Part shown: piece after piece, positions 49,127 through 57,151 of the stretch
How the letters are laid out: each line of letters begins with the position of its first letter
Numbering within the stretch: position 1 is the stretch's first letter
Origin: Actinospica sp035712985
GTDB taxonomy: Bacteria > Actinomycetota > Actinomycetes > Streptomycetales > Catenulisporaceae
Length of the DNA: 64,000 nt
Assembly (NCBI GenBank): GCA_035712985.1
Contig: DASTAE010000233.1
Coordinates: forward strand, 1-64,000
Reading direction: 5' to 3'
The notes under the pieces: generated by a model
What the model was told of the DNA's origin: nothing
The model's input: the letters and a program-made list of their open reading frames with translations, nothing else
The model's database searches: none
Position numbers and translations under genes: made by a program

Positions 49127-50467
49127 ATGAGTGAATACGCGATCGGGACGCGTCCGCGGCCGACCTGGACAGAGCGCCTCGTGCTCGCGCCGCTGCGCGG
49201 CTGGGCGCTGATCGGCTTCGGCATCTGGAACGCCGTGATGTGGAGCCTGGTGGTCACCTCGTGCTCGCTGATCTCCTCGATGGGCATCGGCCTGCTCCTG
49301 CTGCCGGCGGCCCTGGCCGTGCAGCGCGCCACGGCCAACCTCGCCCGGCGGCTCGCGAAGGCCTGGGGCGGCGTGGAGATCGACGAGCCCTACCGGGAAC
49401 TCTCCCCGGAGCTCGCCGAGGCCACCGGCTTCGTGGGGACCCTGCGCAGGCTGCTGGCCCAGGTCGGCGACCCGCAGACCTGGCGCGACTTCGCCTGGGC
49501 CATCCTCGACTCCGTCGTCGGCGTGACCATCGCGAGCTTCGCCGCGAGCATGGTGATCTACGGCGTATACGGGTTCGTCATCGCCATCCTCTGGCCCACG
49601 CTCACGAACGCCGGCATGAACGACTGGTACACCTTCGTCCACGTCTCCAAGTCCGGCGTGCTCACCGACCTGCGCTGGGCCACCGTCCCGATCGGCGCCG
49701 CGTTCATCGTCGGCGGCGCCTACGCGGGGCCGGCCCTGATCCGGCTGCACGCCCGGTGGACCGCGGTGCTCCTCGGTCCCACCTCCAAGGCCCGCGAGGC
49801 GGCCCTGAACCGCCGCGTGGCCCGCCTCACCGAAACCCGCGCCGACGCCGTGGACAACCAGGCCGCCGAGCTGCGCAGGATCGAGCGCGACCTGCACGAC
49901 GGAGCCCAGGCGAGACTCGTCGCCATGGGCATGAACCTGGGCGCGGCCGAGGCCCTGATCGACCAGCACCCGGAGGCCGCGAAGGCCCTGATGGCCGAGG
50001 CCAGGGAGGCCTCCGCCAAGGCGCTGACCGAACTCAGGGAACTGGTACGCGGCATCCATCCGCCGGTCCTGGCCGACCGAGGCCTGGGTGACGCCGTCCG
50101 CGCGCTGGCGCTGGACTCCCCGCTCCACGTGGACGTGACGGTCGACCTGCCCGGCCGCCTGGAGCCGGCGGTCGAGTCCGCCGCCTACTTCGCCGTCAGC
50201 GAACTGCTGACCAACGTCGCCAAGCACGCCCGCGCGAGCCACGTCCGCATCGACCTCTGGCACCGCGACGGACGGCTGAGAATCACCTGCACCGACGACG
50301 GCCGCGGCGGCGCGAACGCGTCGGCGGGCAGCGGACTCGCCGGCATCGAGCGCCGCATCGGTACATTCGACGGAGTCATGGCCGTGCGCTCACCCGCGGG
50401 CGGCCCCACCGAAGTGACCCTGGAGATCCCGTGCGCGTCGTCCTCGGCGAAGACCTCTACCTCCTGA
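49127..50467 (+). CDS. NarL-type sensor histidine kinase
   Basis: This 446-residue protein has two pairs of hydrophobic segments (about residues 25-62 and 125-205) forming a 'putative sensor' membrane domain. It is followed by a HisKA_3 dimerisation helix with phospho-acceptor His257 in RIERDLHDGAQARLVAM, and a C-terminal HATPase domain (SELLTNVAKHARASHV, TCTDDGRGGANASAGSGLAG). It autophosphorylates and signals to the response regulator, whose start it overlaps by 37 bp. The ATG at 49127 follows GAGGGAC. The signal is unknown; the divergent MMPL exporter may be a target. Confidence 0.9.
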   Translation: MSEYAIGTRPRPTWTERLVLAPLRGWALIGFGIWNAVMWSLVVTSCSLISSMGIGLLLLPAALAVQRATANLARRLAKAWGGVEIDEPYRELSPELAEATGFVGTLRRLLAQVGDPQTWRDFAWAILDSVVGVTIASFAASMVIYGVYGFVIAILWPTLTNAGMNDWYTFVHVSKSGVLTDLRWATVPIGAAFIVGGAYAGPALIRLHARWTAVLLGPTSKAREAALNRRVARLTETRADAVDNQAAELRRIERDLHDGAQARLVAMGMNLGAAEALIDQHPEAAKALMAEAREASAKALTELRELVRGIHPPVLADRGLGDAVRALALDSPLHVDVTVDLPGRLEPAVESAAYFAVSELLTNVAKHARASHVRIDLWHRDGRLRITCTDDGRGGANASAGSGLAGIERRIGTFDGVMAVRSPAGGPTEVTLEIPCASSSAKTSTS

Positions 50468-51081
50468 GGGAGGGCCTGGCCCGCCTGCTGACCGCCCACG
50501 ACTTCGAGGTGGTGGCGGCGGTAGGCGACGGCCCGGCGCTGCTGGACGCCATGGTCGAGCACCGCCCGGACGTGGCGGTGGTGGATGTCCGCATGCCCCC
50601 CACGTTCACCGACGAGGGCCTGCGCGCCGCGCTGGACGCCCGCACCCGCATCCCGGGCCTGCCCGTCCTGGTGCTCTCCCAGTACGTCGAGCAGCTCTAC
50701 GCGAGAGAGCTGCTGGCGGACGGCGCGGGAGCCATCGGCTACCTGCTCAAAGACCGCGTCTTCGACGCGGCCCAGTTCGTCGACGCGGTCCGCAGGGTGG
50801 CCGCAGGAGGAACCGCCATGGACCCCGAGGTCATCGCCAAACTCCTCACCCACGGCACCGCCGGCGCCAAGGGCCCCCTGGGCACCCTGACCCCCCGCGA
50901 ACGCGAGGTCCTCGGCCTGATGGCCGAGGGCCGCTCCAACGCCGCCATCGCCGCGAAGCTCGTCGTCACCGAACGCGCGGTCGCGAAGCACACGTCGAAC
51001 ATCTTCGCCAAGCTGGACCTCCCGCCGTCCGACGACGACAACCGCAGGGTGCTGGCGGTGCTGGCTTATCTGAATCGGTAA
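50431..51081 (+). CDS. NarL/FixJ-type response regulator
   Basis: This 216-residue protein has a receiver domain with acidic residues (LGEDLYLLREGLARLL) and phospho-acceptor Asp52 in VAVVDVRMPP. The C-terminal LuxR HTH contains LTPREREVLGLMAEGRSNAA and ERAVAKHTSNIFAKLDLPPS. The GTG start lies inside the kinase gene (37-bp overlap), so the pair is translationally coupled. It should activate or repress genes once phosphorylated. Confidence 0.92.
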   Translation: MRVVLGEDLYLLREGLARLLTAHDFEVVAAVGDGPALLDAMVEHRPDVAVVDVRMPPTFTDEGLRAALDARTRIPGLPVLVLSQYVEQLYARELLADGAGAIGYLLKDRVFDAAQFVDAVRRVAAGGTAMDPEVIAKLLTHGTAGAKGPLGTLTPREREVLGLMAEGRSNAAIAAKLVVTERAVAKHTSNIFAKLDLPPSDDDNRRVLAVLAYLNR

Positions 51082-51423
51082 GGGGTGGGGAGTGGGGGGC
51101 TCGGCCTGCGGCGCTAGGAAGATCGCCGCTTCGCGACGGTAGGAATAAGGCGCGCGGGGCGTGCGCTGGGGTCGGTTTGCATCGGCGGCCTGCGGGTGGG
51201 CGAGCGCTCGGCCGGGGGCGTTACGTGTCACTTAAGACAGGCTGGTCCGAAGCGGGATTCGTGTTCTGAGCGGCGATCTCGCCACCTGCTGAGGTCGTGC
51301 CTGCTTGGTTCGGCCGTGAACGGTCGACCGCCAGGCGCAGCCTGCCGGCCATCCGCCTCGTTTCCCGGTGCCGATCCGCCCCAATCGGGATAAACTGAGG
51401 CGAGTCCTGGTAGGAGTGACGCG
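51082..51423. other. Gene-less interval before the stress-protein gene
   Basis: No gene is supported in these 342 bases. Visible items are a 10-bp palindrome CGGTCGACCG (51321-51330) and a TAAACT hexamer (51391-51396), which could be the -10 of the universal stress gene. The stretch GCATCGGCGGCCTGCGGG (51179-51196) resembles GCATCGGCGGCATTCGGG at 20949-20966, perhaps a scattered short repeat. Confidence 0.5.
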
Positions 51424-51924
51424 ATGATGCCGCTCAGTGTCGGGCGCGTGATCGTGGGCGTGGACGGGTCGCCGGGGAGCCTGCACGCGCTGCGTCGCGC
51501 GGTCGAGTTCGCGCGGGCCTGGCGGGCGCCGTTGTATCCGGTGCTGGCCTGGCAGCCGCCCGGGGGCGATGCGCCCGCGCGCCTGCGGCAGGTGCCGGAG
51601 CTGGAGCGGGAGTGGTGGCGGGGGGCGGAGCGCCGGCTGGACTCGGCGTTCGAGGAGGGGCTGGGGGCGGTTCCGCTCGACGTGGACTGCTCGCCGCAGA
51701 TCGTGCGGGGGCCCGCGGGGCACGCGCTGGTGGATCTCGCGGATCGGCCGGACGACCTGATCGTGGTGGGGTCCGGGCGGCACGGGGCGCTGGCGCGGTT
51801 CACGCATTCGCGGGTCGCAGGGTTCTGTGTCGCGCACGCGGGGTGCGCGGTGTTCGTGGTTCCTCCTCCGCCGCTGGCCGGGGTCTCGCGGCATCTGCGG
51901 CACGGGCGGCGTCTCGCGGTGTGA
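51424..51924 (+). CDS. Universal stress protein (UspA domain)
   Basis: This 166-residue single-domain protein has strand 1 and nucleotide loop RVIVGVDGSPGSLHALRRAV and C-terminal region DLIVVGSGRHGALARFTHSR. The last motif is a variant of the G-2x-G-9x-G(S/T) ATP-binding site; the spacing is loose, so nucleotide binding is uncertain. It is cytoplasmic and dimeric in relatives. GGAG lies 8 bases before the first of two adjacent ATGs. The antiporter gene follows on the same strand. Confidence 0.85.
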   Translation: MMPLSVGRVIVGVDGSPGSLHALRRAVEFARAWRAPLYPVLAWQPPGGDAPARLRQVPELEREWWRGAERRLDSAFEEGLGAVPLDVDCSPQIVRGPAGHALVDLADRPDDLIVVGSGRHGALARFTHSRVAGFCVAHAGCAVFVVPPPPLAGVSRHLRHGRRLAV

Positions 51925-52003
51925 GAGATCCCGGGCGAACACTGACAAAGATCGTTCCCGCGGTTATTCTGGAGGACCCTCACCTTCGACGACGGGAACG
52001 ACC

Positions 52004-53494
52004 GTGCATCCCGCCAACCTCGACGTGCTGCTGCTCATCGGCGCCGTCGTGGTGCTCGCGGCCATCGGGGCGGCGCGGCTGGCGCACGGGATCGGCCTGC
52101 CCGGTCTGCTGGTCTTCCTCGGGCTCGGCCTGGTGCTCGGCGAGTCGGGGATCGGCATCCGCTTCGACGACGCGGGACTGGCCGAGTCGCTCGGGCTGAG
52201 CGCGCTGGTGCTCATCCTGGCCGAGGGCGGTCTGACCACCCGGCTGGACAACGCGCGTGCGGGGGCGACTCCGGCCCTGCTGCTGGCCACGATCGGCGTC
52301 GGGGTGACGACGGTGATCGTCGCGGTCGCCGCGCACGAGTTCGTGGATCTGCCGTGGCGGCAGGCGCTGCTGCTCGGCGCGGTGCTGGCGCCGACCGACG
52401 CGGCGGCCGTGTTCTCGGTGCTGCGGAAGCTGCCGCTGCCGCCGCGGCTGACCGGCATCCTGGAGGGTGAATCAGGCCTCAACGATCCGCCGTCGGTGCT
52501 GGCCGTGACGCTGCTGAGCGCCGGGGGCCACCACCCCTCCGGCCTGTTCATCGCGGGCGAGGTGGTCTACGAGCTGATCGTGGGCGCGGCGATAGGCCTG
52601 GTGCTCGGGCTGCTCGGCGCGGAGGTGCTGCGCCGGGTCGCGCTGCCGGCCTCCGGCCTGTATCCGATCGCCGTGCTGGCGATCATCGTCGCGGGCTACG
52701 GCGCCGCCTCGTCGGCGAACGCGAGCGGCTTCCTCGCCGTGTATGTCAGCGCCCTGGTCCTGGGCAACGTGCGGCTTCCGCACCGCGCGGCCACCCGCGG
52801 CTTCGCCGAGGGGATCGCCTGGCTCGCGCAGATCGGGCTGTTCGTGATGCTCGGCCTGCTCGCCGCGCCCTCCCGGCTGCCCGCGCAGATCCTGCCGGCG
52901 ATCGTGATCGGGCTCGTGCTGACGGTGCTCGCGCGGCCGATCGCAGTGCTCATATCCTCGGTCACCCAGCGGATCCGCTGGCGGGAGCAGGTCTTCCTGT
53001 CCTATGCGGGCCTGCGCGGAGCGGTGCCCATCGTGCTCGCGACGATCCCGATGAGCGCCCGCGTCCCGGGTGCGGCGCGCCTGTTCGACCTCGTATTCCT
53101 CGTCGTCGGCGGGTTCACGCTGGTGCAGGGGCCGACGCTGCCCGCCGTCGCGCGAAGGCTGGGCGTGCTGGCGGCCGTTCAACCGACCGAGCTCGACGTG
53201 GAATCCGCGCCGCTGGAGGACCTGCACGCCGTGATGCTGCAGACGCAGATCCACGAGGAGTCTCTGCTGCACGGCGTCGAACTGTGGGAGCTGCGGCTGC
53301 CCGAGGGCGCGAGCATGTCGCTCGTGGTGCGCGACGGCTCCGGTTTCGTGCCGGTGCCGACGACGCGGCTCGAGGTCGGCGACCGGCTCGTCATCGTCGC
53401 CGCCTCGCGTGTCCGCCGTGAGACGGAGCGGCGGCTGCGCGCCGTGAGCCGGGCGGGCAAGCTCGCCCGCTGGCACGGCGAGCGCGGCGACTAG
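52004..53494 (+). CDS. CPA1-type cation/proton antiporter with TrkA-C domain
   Basis: About 496 residues. Some twelve membrane helices carry antiporter signatures (LGESGIGIRFDD, LLGAVLAPTDAAAVFSVLRK, and the Asp-bearing GESGLNDPPSVLAV). A cytoplasmic C-terminal TrkA-C/RCK domain follows (LHAVMLQTQIHEESLLHGVE, VPTTRLEVGDRLVIVAA), as in potassium/proton antiporters of the CvrA/NhaP2 group. It exchanges K+ or Na+ for H+ at the cytoplasmic membrane. The GTG at 52004 gives a normal N-terminus; upstream in-frame codons to 51827 overlap the stress-protein gene. Confidence 0.88.
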   Translation: MHPANLDVLLLIGAVVVLAAIGAARLAHGIGLPGLLVFLGLGLVLGESGIGIRFDDAGLAESLGLSALVLILAEGGLTTRLDNARAGATPALLLATIGVGVTTVIVAVAAHEFVDLPWRQALLLGAVLAPTDAAAVFSVLRKLPLPPRLTGILEGESGLNDPPSVLAVTLLSAGGHHPSGLFIAGEVVYELIVGAAIGLVLGLLGAEVLRRVALPASGLYPIAVLAIIVAGYGAASSANASGFLAVYVSALVLGNVRLPHRAATRGFAEGIAWLAQIGLFVMLGLLAAPSRLPAQILPAIVIGLVLTVLARPIAVLISSVTQRIRWREQVFLSYAGLRGAVPIVLATIPMSARVPGAARLFDLVFLVVGGFTLVQGPTLPAVARRLGVLAAVQPTELDVESAPLEDLHAVMLQTQIHEESLLHGVELWELRLPEGASMSLVVRDGSGFVPVPTTRLEVGDRLVIVAASRVRRETERRLRAVSRAGKLARWHGERGD

Positions 53495-53498
53495 GGGC

Positions 53499-53640
53499 TC
53501 AGCGGAAGGACCTCTCCAAGTGGTCGCGGGCCGCGGCGAAGGAGAGTCCGTCGGCCTCGCGGTCGTACTCGACGCCGGGGATCGCGCCCGGAACCGCGTG
53601 CTCGTGGGTGAATCCGTGCATCGCGTTGCCGTACGGGTCA
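53499..53640 (-). pseudogene. C-terminal remnant of a dienelactone hydrolase
   Basis: In the minus-strand frame ending at the TGA 53499-53501 the sequence reads DPYGNAMHGFTHEHAVPGAI, then PGVEYDREADGLSFAAA, RDHLERSFR. This is the last 45 or so residues of a dienelactone hydrolase, with the catalytic His in HGFTH. Nothing recognisable of the family lies upstream, where the DNA becomes AT-rich (about 53645-53740) against the local average. It looks like a deletion or integration scar. An ATG at 53621 leaves a 40-residue open frame. Confidence 0.7.
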
Positions 53641-53760
53641 TGGGGAGAGAAACTAACGCAATTCGTGCCCGATTTTCACCAGTATGGCATATCTAAGTCA
53701 TTATCGCCAGGTCGTCGGGATAACGAAGTAAATCATTCGCGGAGTGCGGGGTGGGCGTGC

Positions 53761-53766
53761 TACGGT
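53761..53766 (+). promoter_or_regulatory. -10 of a leaderless thrS-leader transcript
   Basis: TACGGT fits the actinobacterial TANNNT -10. Exactly 7 bases separate it from the ATG at 53774, the spacing of leaderless mRNAs. No ribosome-binding site precedes that ATG, which agrees. The -35 is weak (TTCGCG at 19 bp). Confidence 0.5.
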
Positions 53767-53773
53767 CGGTCGC

Positions 53774-53827
53774 ATGAATCAGCGCGCACTGCAGACGACG
53801 ACGCCGGAGGCTGTCCCGGCGCGCTGA
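53774..53827 (+). CDS. Threonine-rich leader peptide of the thrS-like gene
   Basis: ATG to TGA encodes MNQRALQTTTPEAVPAR, 17 residues, with three consecutive ACG Thr codons at 53795-53803. A strong terminator hairpin begins 18 bases after the stop, and the next gene is a threonyl-tRNA synthetase. Downstream RNA can fold in two exclusive ways. CGCCGG (53802-53807) pairs with CCGGCG (53816-53821), leaving the terminator free. Alternatively 53810-53819 pairs with 53850-53859, breaking the terminator's left arm. A ribosome stalled on Thr codons would cover 53802-53807 and favour the second. This is the classic attenuator logic. Confidence 0.7.
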   Translation: MNQRALQTTTPEAVPAR

Positions 53828-53844
53828 CGAATGTCGACTTCTTC

Positions 53845-53871
53845 AAGCCCCGGGCGAGCGGCCCGGGGCTT
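53845..53871 (+). terminator. Attenuator terminator in the thrS leader
   Basis: AAGCCCCGGGC (53845-53855) pairs exactly with GCCCGGGGCTT (53861-53871) around a 5-base loop, followed by CGTCGTTTG. It lies between a Thr leader peptide and the ThrRS gene with no other gene between, so it must be read through for synthetase expression. An additional weak stem, CTCCT (53904-53908) with AGGAG (53915-53919), could mask the synthetase ribosome-binding site. Confidence 0.75.
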
Positions 53872-53925
53872 CGTCGTTTGCGCGTTCCCGCAGGTCGTTC
53901 GCCCTCCTGATCCGAGGAGAGCGCA

Positions 53926-55128
53926 ATGAACGACCACCGTAGGCTCGGCCGCGAGCTCGGCATCTTCGACACCGATCCGCTGATGGGCGCCGGTCTGCCC
54001 TATTGGCTGCCGGACGGCGCGGTGATCCGGCACGAGCTCGAGGAATACGTGCGCGGACTCGAGCGGCGCGCCGGATATCGGCACGTCTATTCGCCGGTGC
54101 TCGGCAAGCGCGAACTGTACGAGATCTCAGGGCACTGGTCCCACTACAGCCAGGACATGTACCCGCCGATGGAGGTCGGCGGGGAGCAGGTGCTGCTGCG
54201 GCCGAGCCTGTGTCCGCACCACGCGCTGATCTACCGGTCCCGCGCGCACAGCTACCGCGAGCTGCCGCTGCGGCTCGCCGAGCTCGGCGGCATGTTCCGG
54301 CTCGAACTGTCCGGAGTGCTCGGTGGGCTCAACCGCGTGCGCGCGATCCAGCTCAACGACGCGCACATCTTCTGCACCGTCGAGCAGGTGGCCGAGGAGG
54401 CGCGCGCCGCGCTCGCGCTGATCCGCGAGGCCCACGAGAAGCTGGGGATCGAGGGCGCGCGGTACCGGCTGTCGTTGCCGGGGAAGGGGGGAAAGTACGT
54501 CGACGATCCCGAGATGTGGAGCCGCTCGACCGCCGTGCTGCGCGAGATCCTGGACGCCTCAGGGCTCGACTACGCGGAGGCGGAGGGCGAGGCCGCGTTC
54601 TACGGGCCGAAGATCGACGTCCAGGTGGACGACAGCGCGGGACGCGAGTTCAGCCTGTCGACCGTGCAGGTGGACTTCCATCAGCCCGAGCAGTTCGACC
54701 TGCACTACATCGGCGCGGACGGCGCCAGGCATCGGCCGGTCATGGTGCACCGCAGCGTGATCGGCAGCATCGAGCGCGTCGTCTCGCACCTGATCGAGGT
54801 GCACGCCGGGAGGTTCCCGGCCTGGCTCGCGCCGGTCCAGGTGGTCGTGCTGCCGCTGACCGATGCGGAGGTTCCGCAGGCGTCGGACGTCGTGAAGCGG
54901 TGCGCGGAACGAGGGCTGCGGGTCGAGCTGCGCGCGCCCGAGTTCGGCAGCCTCGGCGCGCGGATCCGGGAGGCCAGGCTCGTGCCGTACCAGGCCGTCG
55001 TCGGGCCTCAGGAGGCTGCGAAGGGCGAGGTCTCGGTGCGCCTTCGGGACGGGCGGCGCCGGGATCCGCTGCCCGTCGAGGAGGCGCTCGCCGGGATCGC
55101 CGAGGAGATCGCGGCGGCGCTTCAGTAG
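53926..55128 (+). CDS. Short threonyl-tRNA synthetase (no TGS or editing domain)
   Basis: This 400-residue class II synthetase has the ThrRS zinc ligands Cys96 (RPSLCPHH), His147 (NDAHIFC) and His275 (VMVHRSVIGSIER). Motif 2 is MFRLELSGVLGGLNRVRAIQ, motif 3 is around HRSVIGSIERVVSHL, and AAFYGPKIDVQVDD is typical. Residues about 302-400 are the anticodon-binding domain. Normal ThrRS has about 640-690 residues; the N-terminal TGS and editing domains are absent from the start, with no frame for them upstream. It would charge tRNA-Thr without proofreading Ser. It may be a secondary copy giving resistance or starvation rescue (inference). GAGGAGAG precedes the ATG. It overlaps the amidase by 7 bp. 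Confidence 0.88.
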   Translation: MNDHRRLGRELGIFDTDPLMGAGLPYWLPDGAVIRHELEEYVRGLERRAGYRHVYSPVLGKRELYEISGHWSHYSQDMYPPMEVGGEQVLLRPSLCPHHALIYRSRAHSYRELPLRLAELGGMFRLELSGVLGGLNRVRAIQLNDAHIFCTVEQVAEEARAALALIREAHEKLGIEGARYRLSLPGKGGKYVDDPEMWSRSTAVLREILDASGLDYAEAEGEAAFYGPKIDVQVDDSAGREFSLSTVQVDFHQPEQFDLHYIGADGARHRPVMVHRSVIGSIERVVSHLIEVHAGRFPAWLAPVQVVVLPLTDAEVPQASDVVKRCAERGLRVELRAPEFGSLGARIREARLVPYQAVVGPQEAAKGEVSVRLRDGRRRDPLPVEEALAGIAEEIAAALQ

Positions 55129-56465
55129 CCCGGAGCCAGCCTCGGCCAGGGCCGCGCGGCCTCCAGTTGCGCGGCCAGGCTGAGCAGGGTGCCCTCGTTG
55201 CCGGGACGGGCCACGAGCTGGACGCCGATCGGCAGGCCGCGGGTGTCGACGCCCGCGGGGACGCTCATCGCGGGCCAGCCGGCGATGTTCCACGGCGCGA
55301 ACAGGCTCGCCACCTTCAGGCTGGTCACGGTGTTCGGCAACGCGCCGCGCCGCCCCCAGCGCACGGCCGGGGCCGGGGGCTGCGAGAGGGCGGGCAGCAG
55401 CAGGACGTCGATGTCCCCGAAGAAGGCGTCGGCCGCGCCGTCGCGCCACTTGGCTCGGGCTCCCTCGCCGCCGAGGCCGAGGGCGTCGAGGCCGCGGCCG
55501 ATCGCGGCCATCTGCTTCGTGCGGCGGTCCATCCTCGCGCGGTCGAGCGGCTGCGCGGTCTTCGCGGCGAAGCTGAACCAGCTGCGGACGGCGCCGTTGC
55601 CGAGCCACGCGGGGTAGCCGGCCTTGTGCGGGGTGACACCGTGTCCGAGGTCTGCGAACGCGCTTGCGACGGCCTTGGCGGCGGCCAGGAACTGCGGGTC
55701 GATCGGGAGGCCGACCTGGGCCTGGCGCACGGAGAGGCCGATGCGCAGCGCGCCGGGGTCGGCGAGCGTGGCCAGGTCGGGCTTCGCCGCCATGACGGAG
55801 AGGGCGAGCGCGGCGTCCTGCACGGTCGTGGCCAGCGGGCCGTTCTCCGACAGGCCGTCCCAGACCGGCGTGCCGTCGATGCTCACCGGGACGACGCCGC
55901 TGCCCGGCTTGATGCCGACCAGTCCGCAGCAGGCGGCGGGGATGCGGATCGAGCCGAGGCCGTCGTTGCCGTGGGCGAGGGGCACCAGGCCCGCGGCGAC
56001 GGCCGCCGCGCTGCCGCCGGAGGAGCCGCCCGGGGTCCGGCCGCGGTCCCAGGGGTTGTGCGCGATGCCGTAGACGCTGTCGGTCATCGGCGGCAGGCAC
56101 AGCTCGGGCACGTTCGTCAGCCCGACCACGACGGCTCCGGCCGCCCGCAGCCGCTCGGTGACCGGGTGGTCCCGCGGGCTCGGCGCCTCGTCGGTGCCGG
56201 CCGAGCCGTTGCGCATCTGCTCGCCGGCCACCTCGATGTTGTCCTTGATGGCGACCGGGACGCCCGCGAGCGGCAGTTCCGCGAGGTCCTCGCGCGCCCC
56301 GAGTCCGGTCGCCTCGGCCAGGGCCCGGTCGGCGCGGACGGTGCGGAAGGCGCCGATCTCCGGATCGAGCCGCGTGATCCGCTCCAGGTACTCGCGCACG
56401 ACGTCGAGGGGACGCACTTCACCGGCGCGCACGGCGCTCGCGATACCGCTGGCGGTCGAGGTCAT
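55122..56465 (-). CDS. Amidase-signature family amidase
   Basis: This 447-residue enzyme has the Ser-Ser-Lys triad of the amidase signature family: Lys in GVPVAIKDNI, the cis-Ser in GGSSGGSAAAVAAGL, and the nucleophile Ser in GNDGLGSIRIPAACCGLVG. The usual motif is GGSIR, here GLGSIR. The C-terminal part with PAMSVPAGVDTRGLPIGVQL is typical. There is no GatB/GatC context, so it is a general amide or peptide hydrolase of unknown substrate rather than GatA. It has no signal peptide. It is convergent with the ThrRS gene. Confidence 0.88.
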   Translation of the reverse strand: MTSTASGIASAVRAGEVRPLDVVREYLERITRLDPEIGAFRTVRADRALAEATGLGAREDLAELPLAGVPVAIKDNIEVAGEQMRNGSAGTDEAPSPRDHPVTERLRAAGAVVVGLTNVPELCLPPMTDSVYGIAHNPWDRGRTPGGSSGGSAAAVAAGLVPLAHGNDGLGSIRIPAACCGLVGIKPGSGVVPVSIDGTPVWDGLSENGPLATTVQDAALALSVMAAKPDLATLADPGALRIGLSVRQAQVGLPIDPQFLAAAKAVASAFADLGHGVTPHKAGYPAWLGNGAVRSWFSFAAKTAQPLDRARMDRRTKQMAAIGRGLDALGLGGEGARAKWRDGAADAFFGDIDVLLLPALSQPPAPAVRWGRRGALPNTVTSLKVASLFAPWNIAGWPAMSVPAGVDTRGLPIGVQLVARPGNEGTLLSLAAQLEAARPWPRLAPGY

Positions 56466-56523
56466 GCAGTGATTATGCCCGGGCCCCGCAAGGGGACCCG
56501 GGCACGATCACGCGCGGACCGGA

Positions 56524-56946
56524 CTAGGACATCTGGTAGAAGTCGCTGTAGTGGTCCGGGCTGTAGTACCAGGTGTCGGTGTCGATGTCGTGCACGATGC
56601 GGTACGCGTCGCGGTGGGCCCCGCAGGCGCGCTCGTACACGTCGTACTCGTAGTAGGTGTCGCCGTTCGGCAGCTGGCCGTCGTTGTTGTAGTACTCGCC
56701 GCCGGCGTAGTCGCAGTTGCCGTCGGACAGGTCGTACCAGCCGCGGCTGGTGGGCAGGCCCAGGGAGTCCCAGGTCTGGACCGCGGTGGCGGCGTCGTCG
56801 CAGCCGGAGATCGTGCAGGAGCTGTAGACGGCGGCCGAGGCCGGGCCCGCGCTCAGGGTCACGCCGATGCCCGCGGCCAGCGCGACGGCGAGCACCGCGG
56901 CGGTCCGCTTGGGCAGGGCGGGGTGCTTCATCATGTGGGTAGACAC
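56524..56946 (-). CDS. Secreted guanyl-specific ribonuclease (RNase Sa/N1 type)
   Basis: This 140-residue protein has a signal peptide (LAVALAAGIGVTLSAGPASA, cleavage near ASA-AV) and a mature domain of about 100 residues. The end aligns with Streptomyces RNase Sa. YYEYDV carries Glu100 (general base), AYRIVHD carries Arg116 and YYSPDHYSDF carries His132 (general acid), with near-identical spacing. Such enzymes cleave single-stranded RNA after G outside the cell. No barstar-like inhibitor gene is visible nearby. The GTG at 56946 is chosen because AAGGAAA lies 5 bases upstream. Confidence 0.85.
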   Translation of the reverse strand: MSTHMMKHPALPKRTAAVLAVALAAGIGVTLSAGPASAAVYSSCTISGCDDAATAVQTWDSLGLPTSRGWYDLSDGNCDYAGGEYYNNDGQLPNGDTYYEYDVYERACGAHRDAYRIVHDIDTDTWYYSPDHYSDFYQMS

Positions 56947-57046
56947 AGTATTTCCTTGTTGCAGTGTGTGGGTAGAGCATCAATGTTCTGATGCGCTGCT
57001 TGCGTGATCCAACGTAACGTCGGGCAACCTGCACGTACAGGCCCCC

Positions 57047-57060
57047 GCGCGTTAACGCGC
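57047..57060. promoter_or_regulatory. 14-bp palindrome upstream of the RNase gene
   Basis: GCGCGTTAACGCGC is a perfect palindrome about 100 bases upstream of the RNase start, followed by GTTTAAC. It is AT-centred in otherwise GC-rich spacer DNA and may be an operator. Nothing else is clear in 56947-57151. Confidence 0.4.
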
Positions 57061-57151
57061 GTTTAACAGAAATCGGCGATCCTGGTCTGCTACGGTCCGG
57101 CGGGCAAAGTATCCGTAAAGCCGCGCGCGGCAGGGGCGCGGGGCCGAACCC

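Noticed and set aside
53640..53925. T-box leader for the ThrRS gene
   Set aside because: No T-box sequence (TGGNACCGCG-like) or long multi-stem leader is seen; the Thr leader peptide plus terminator explains the region better.
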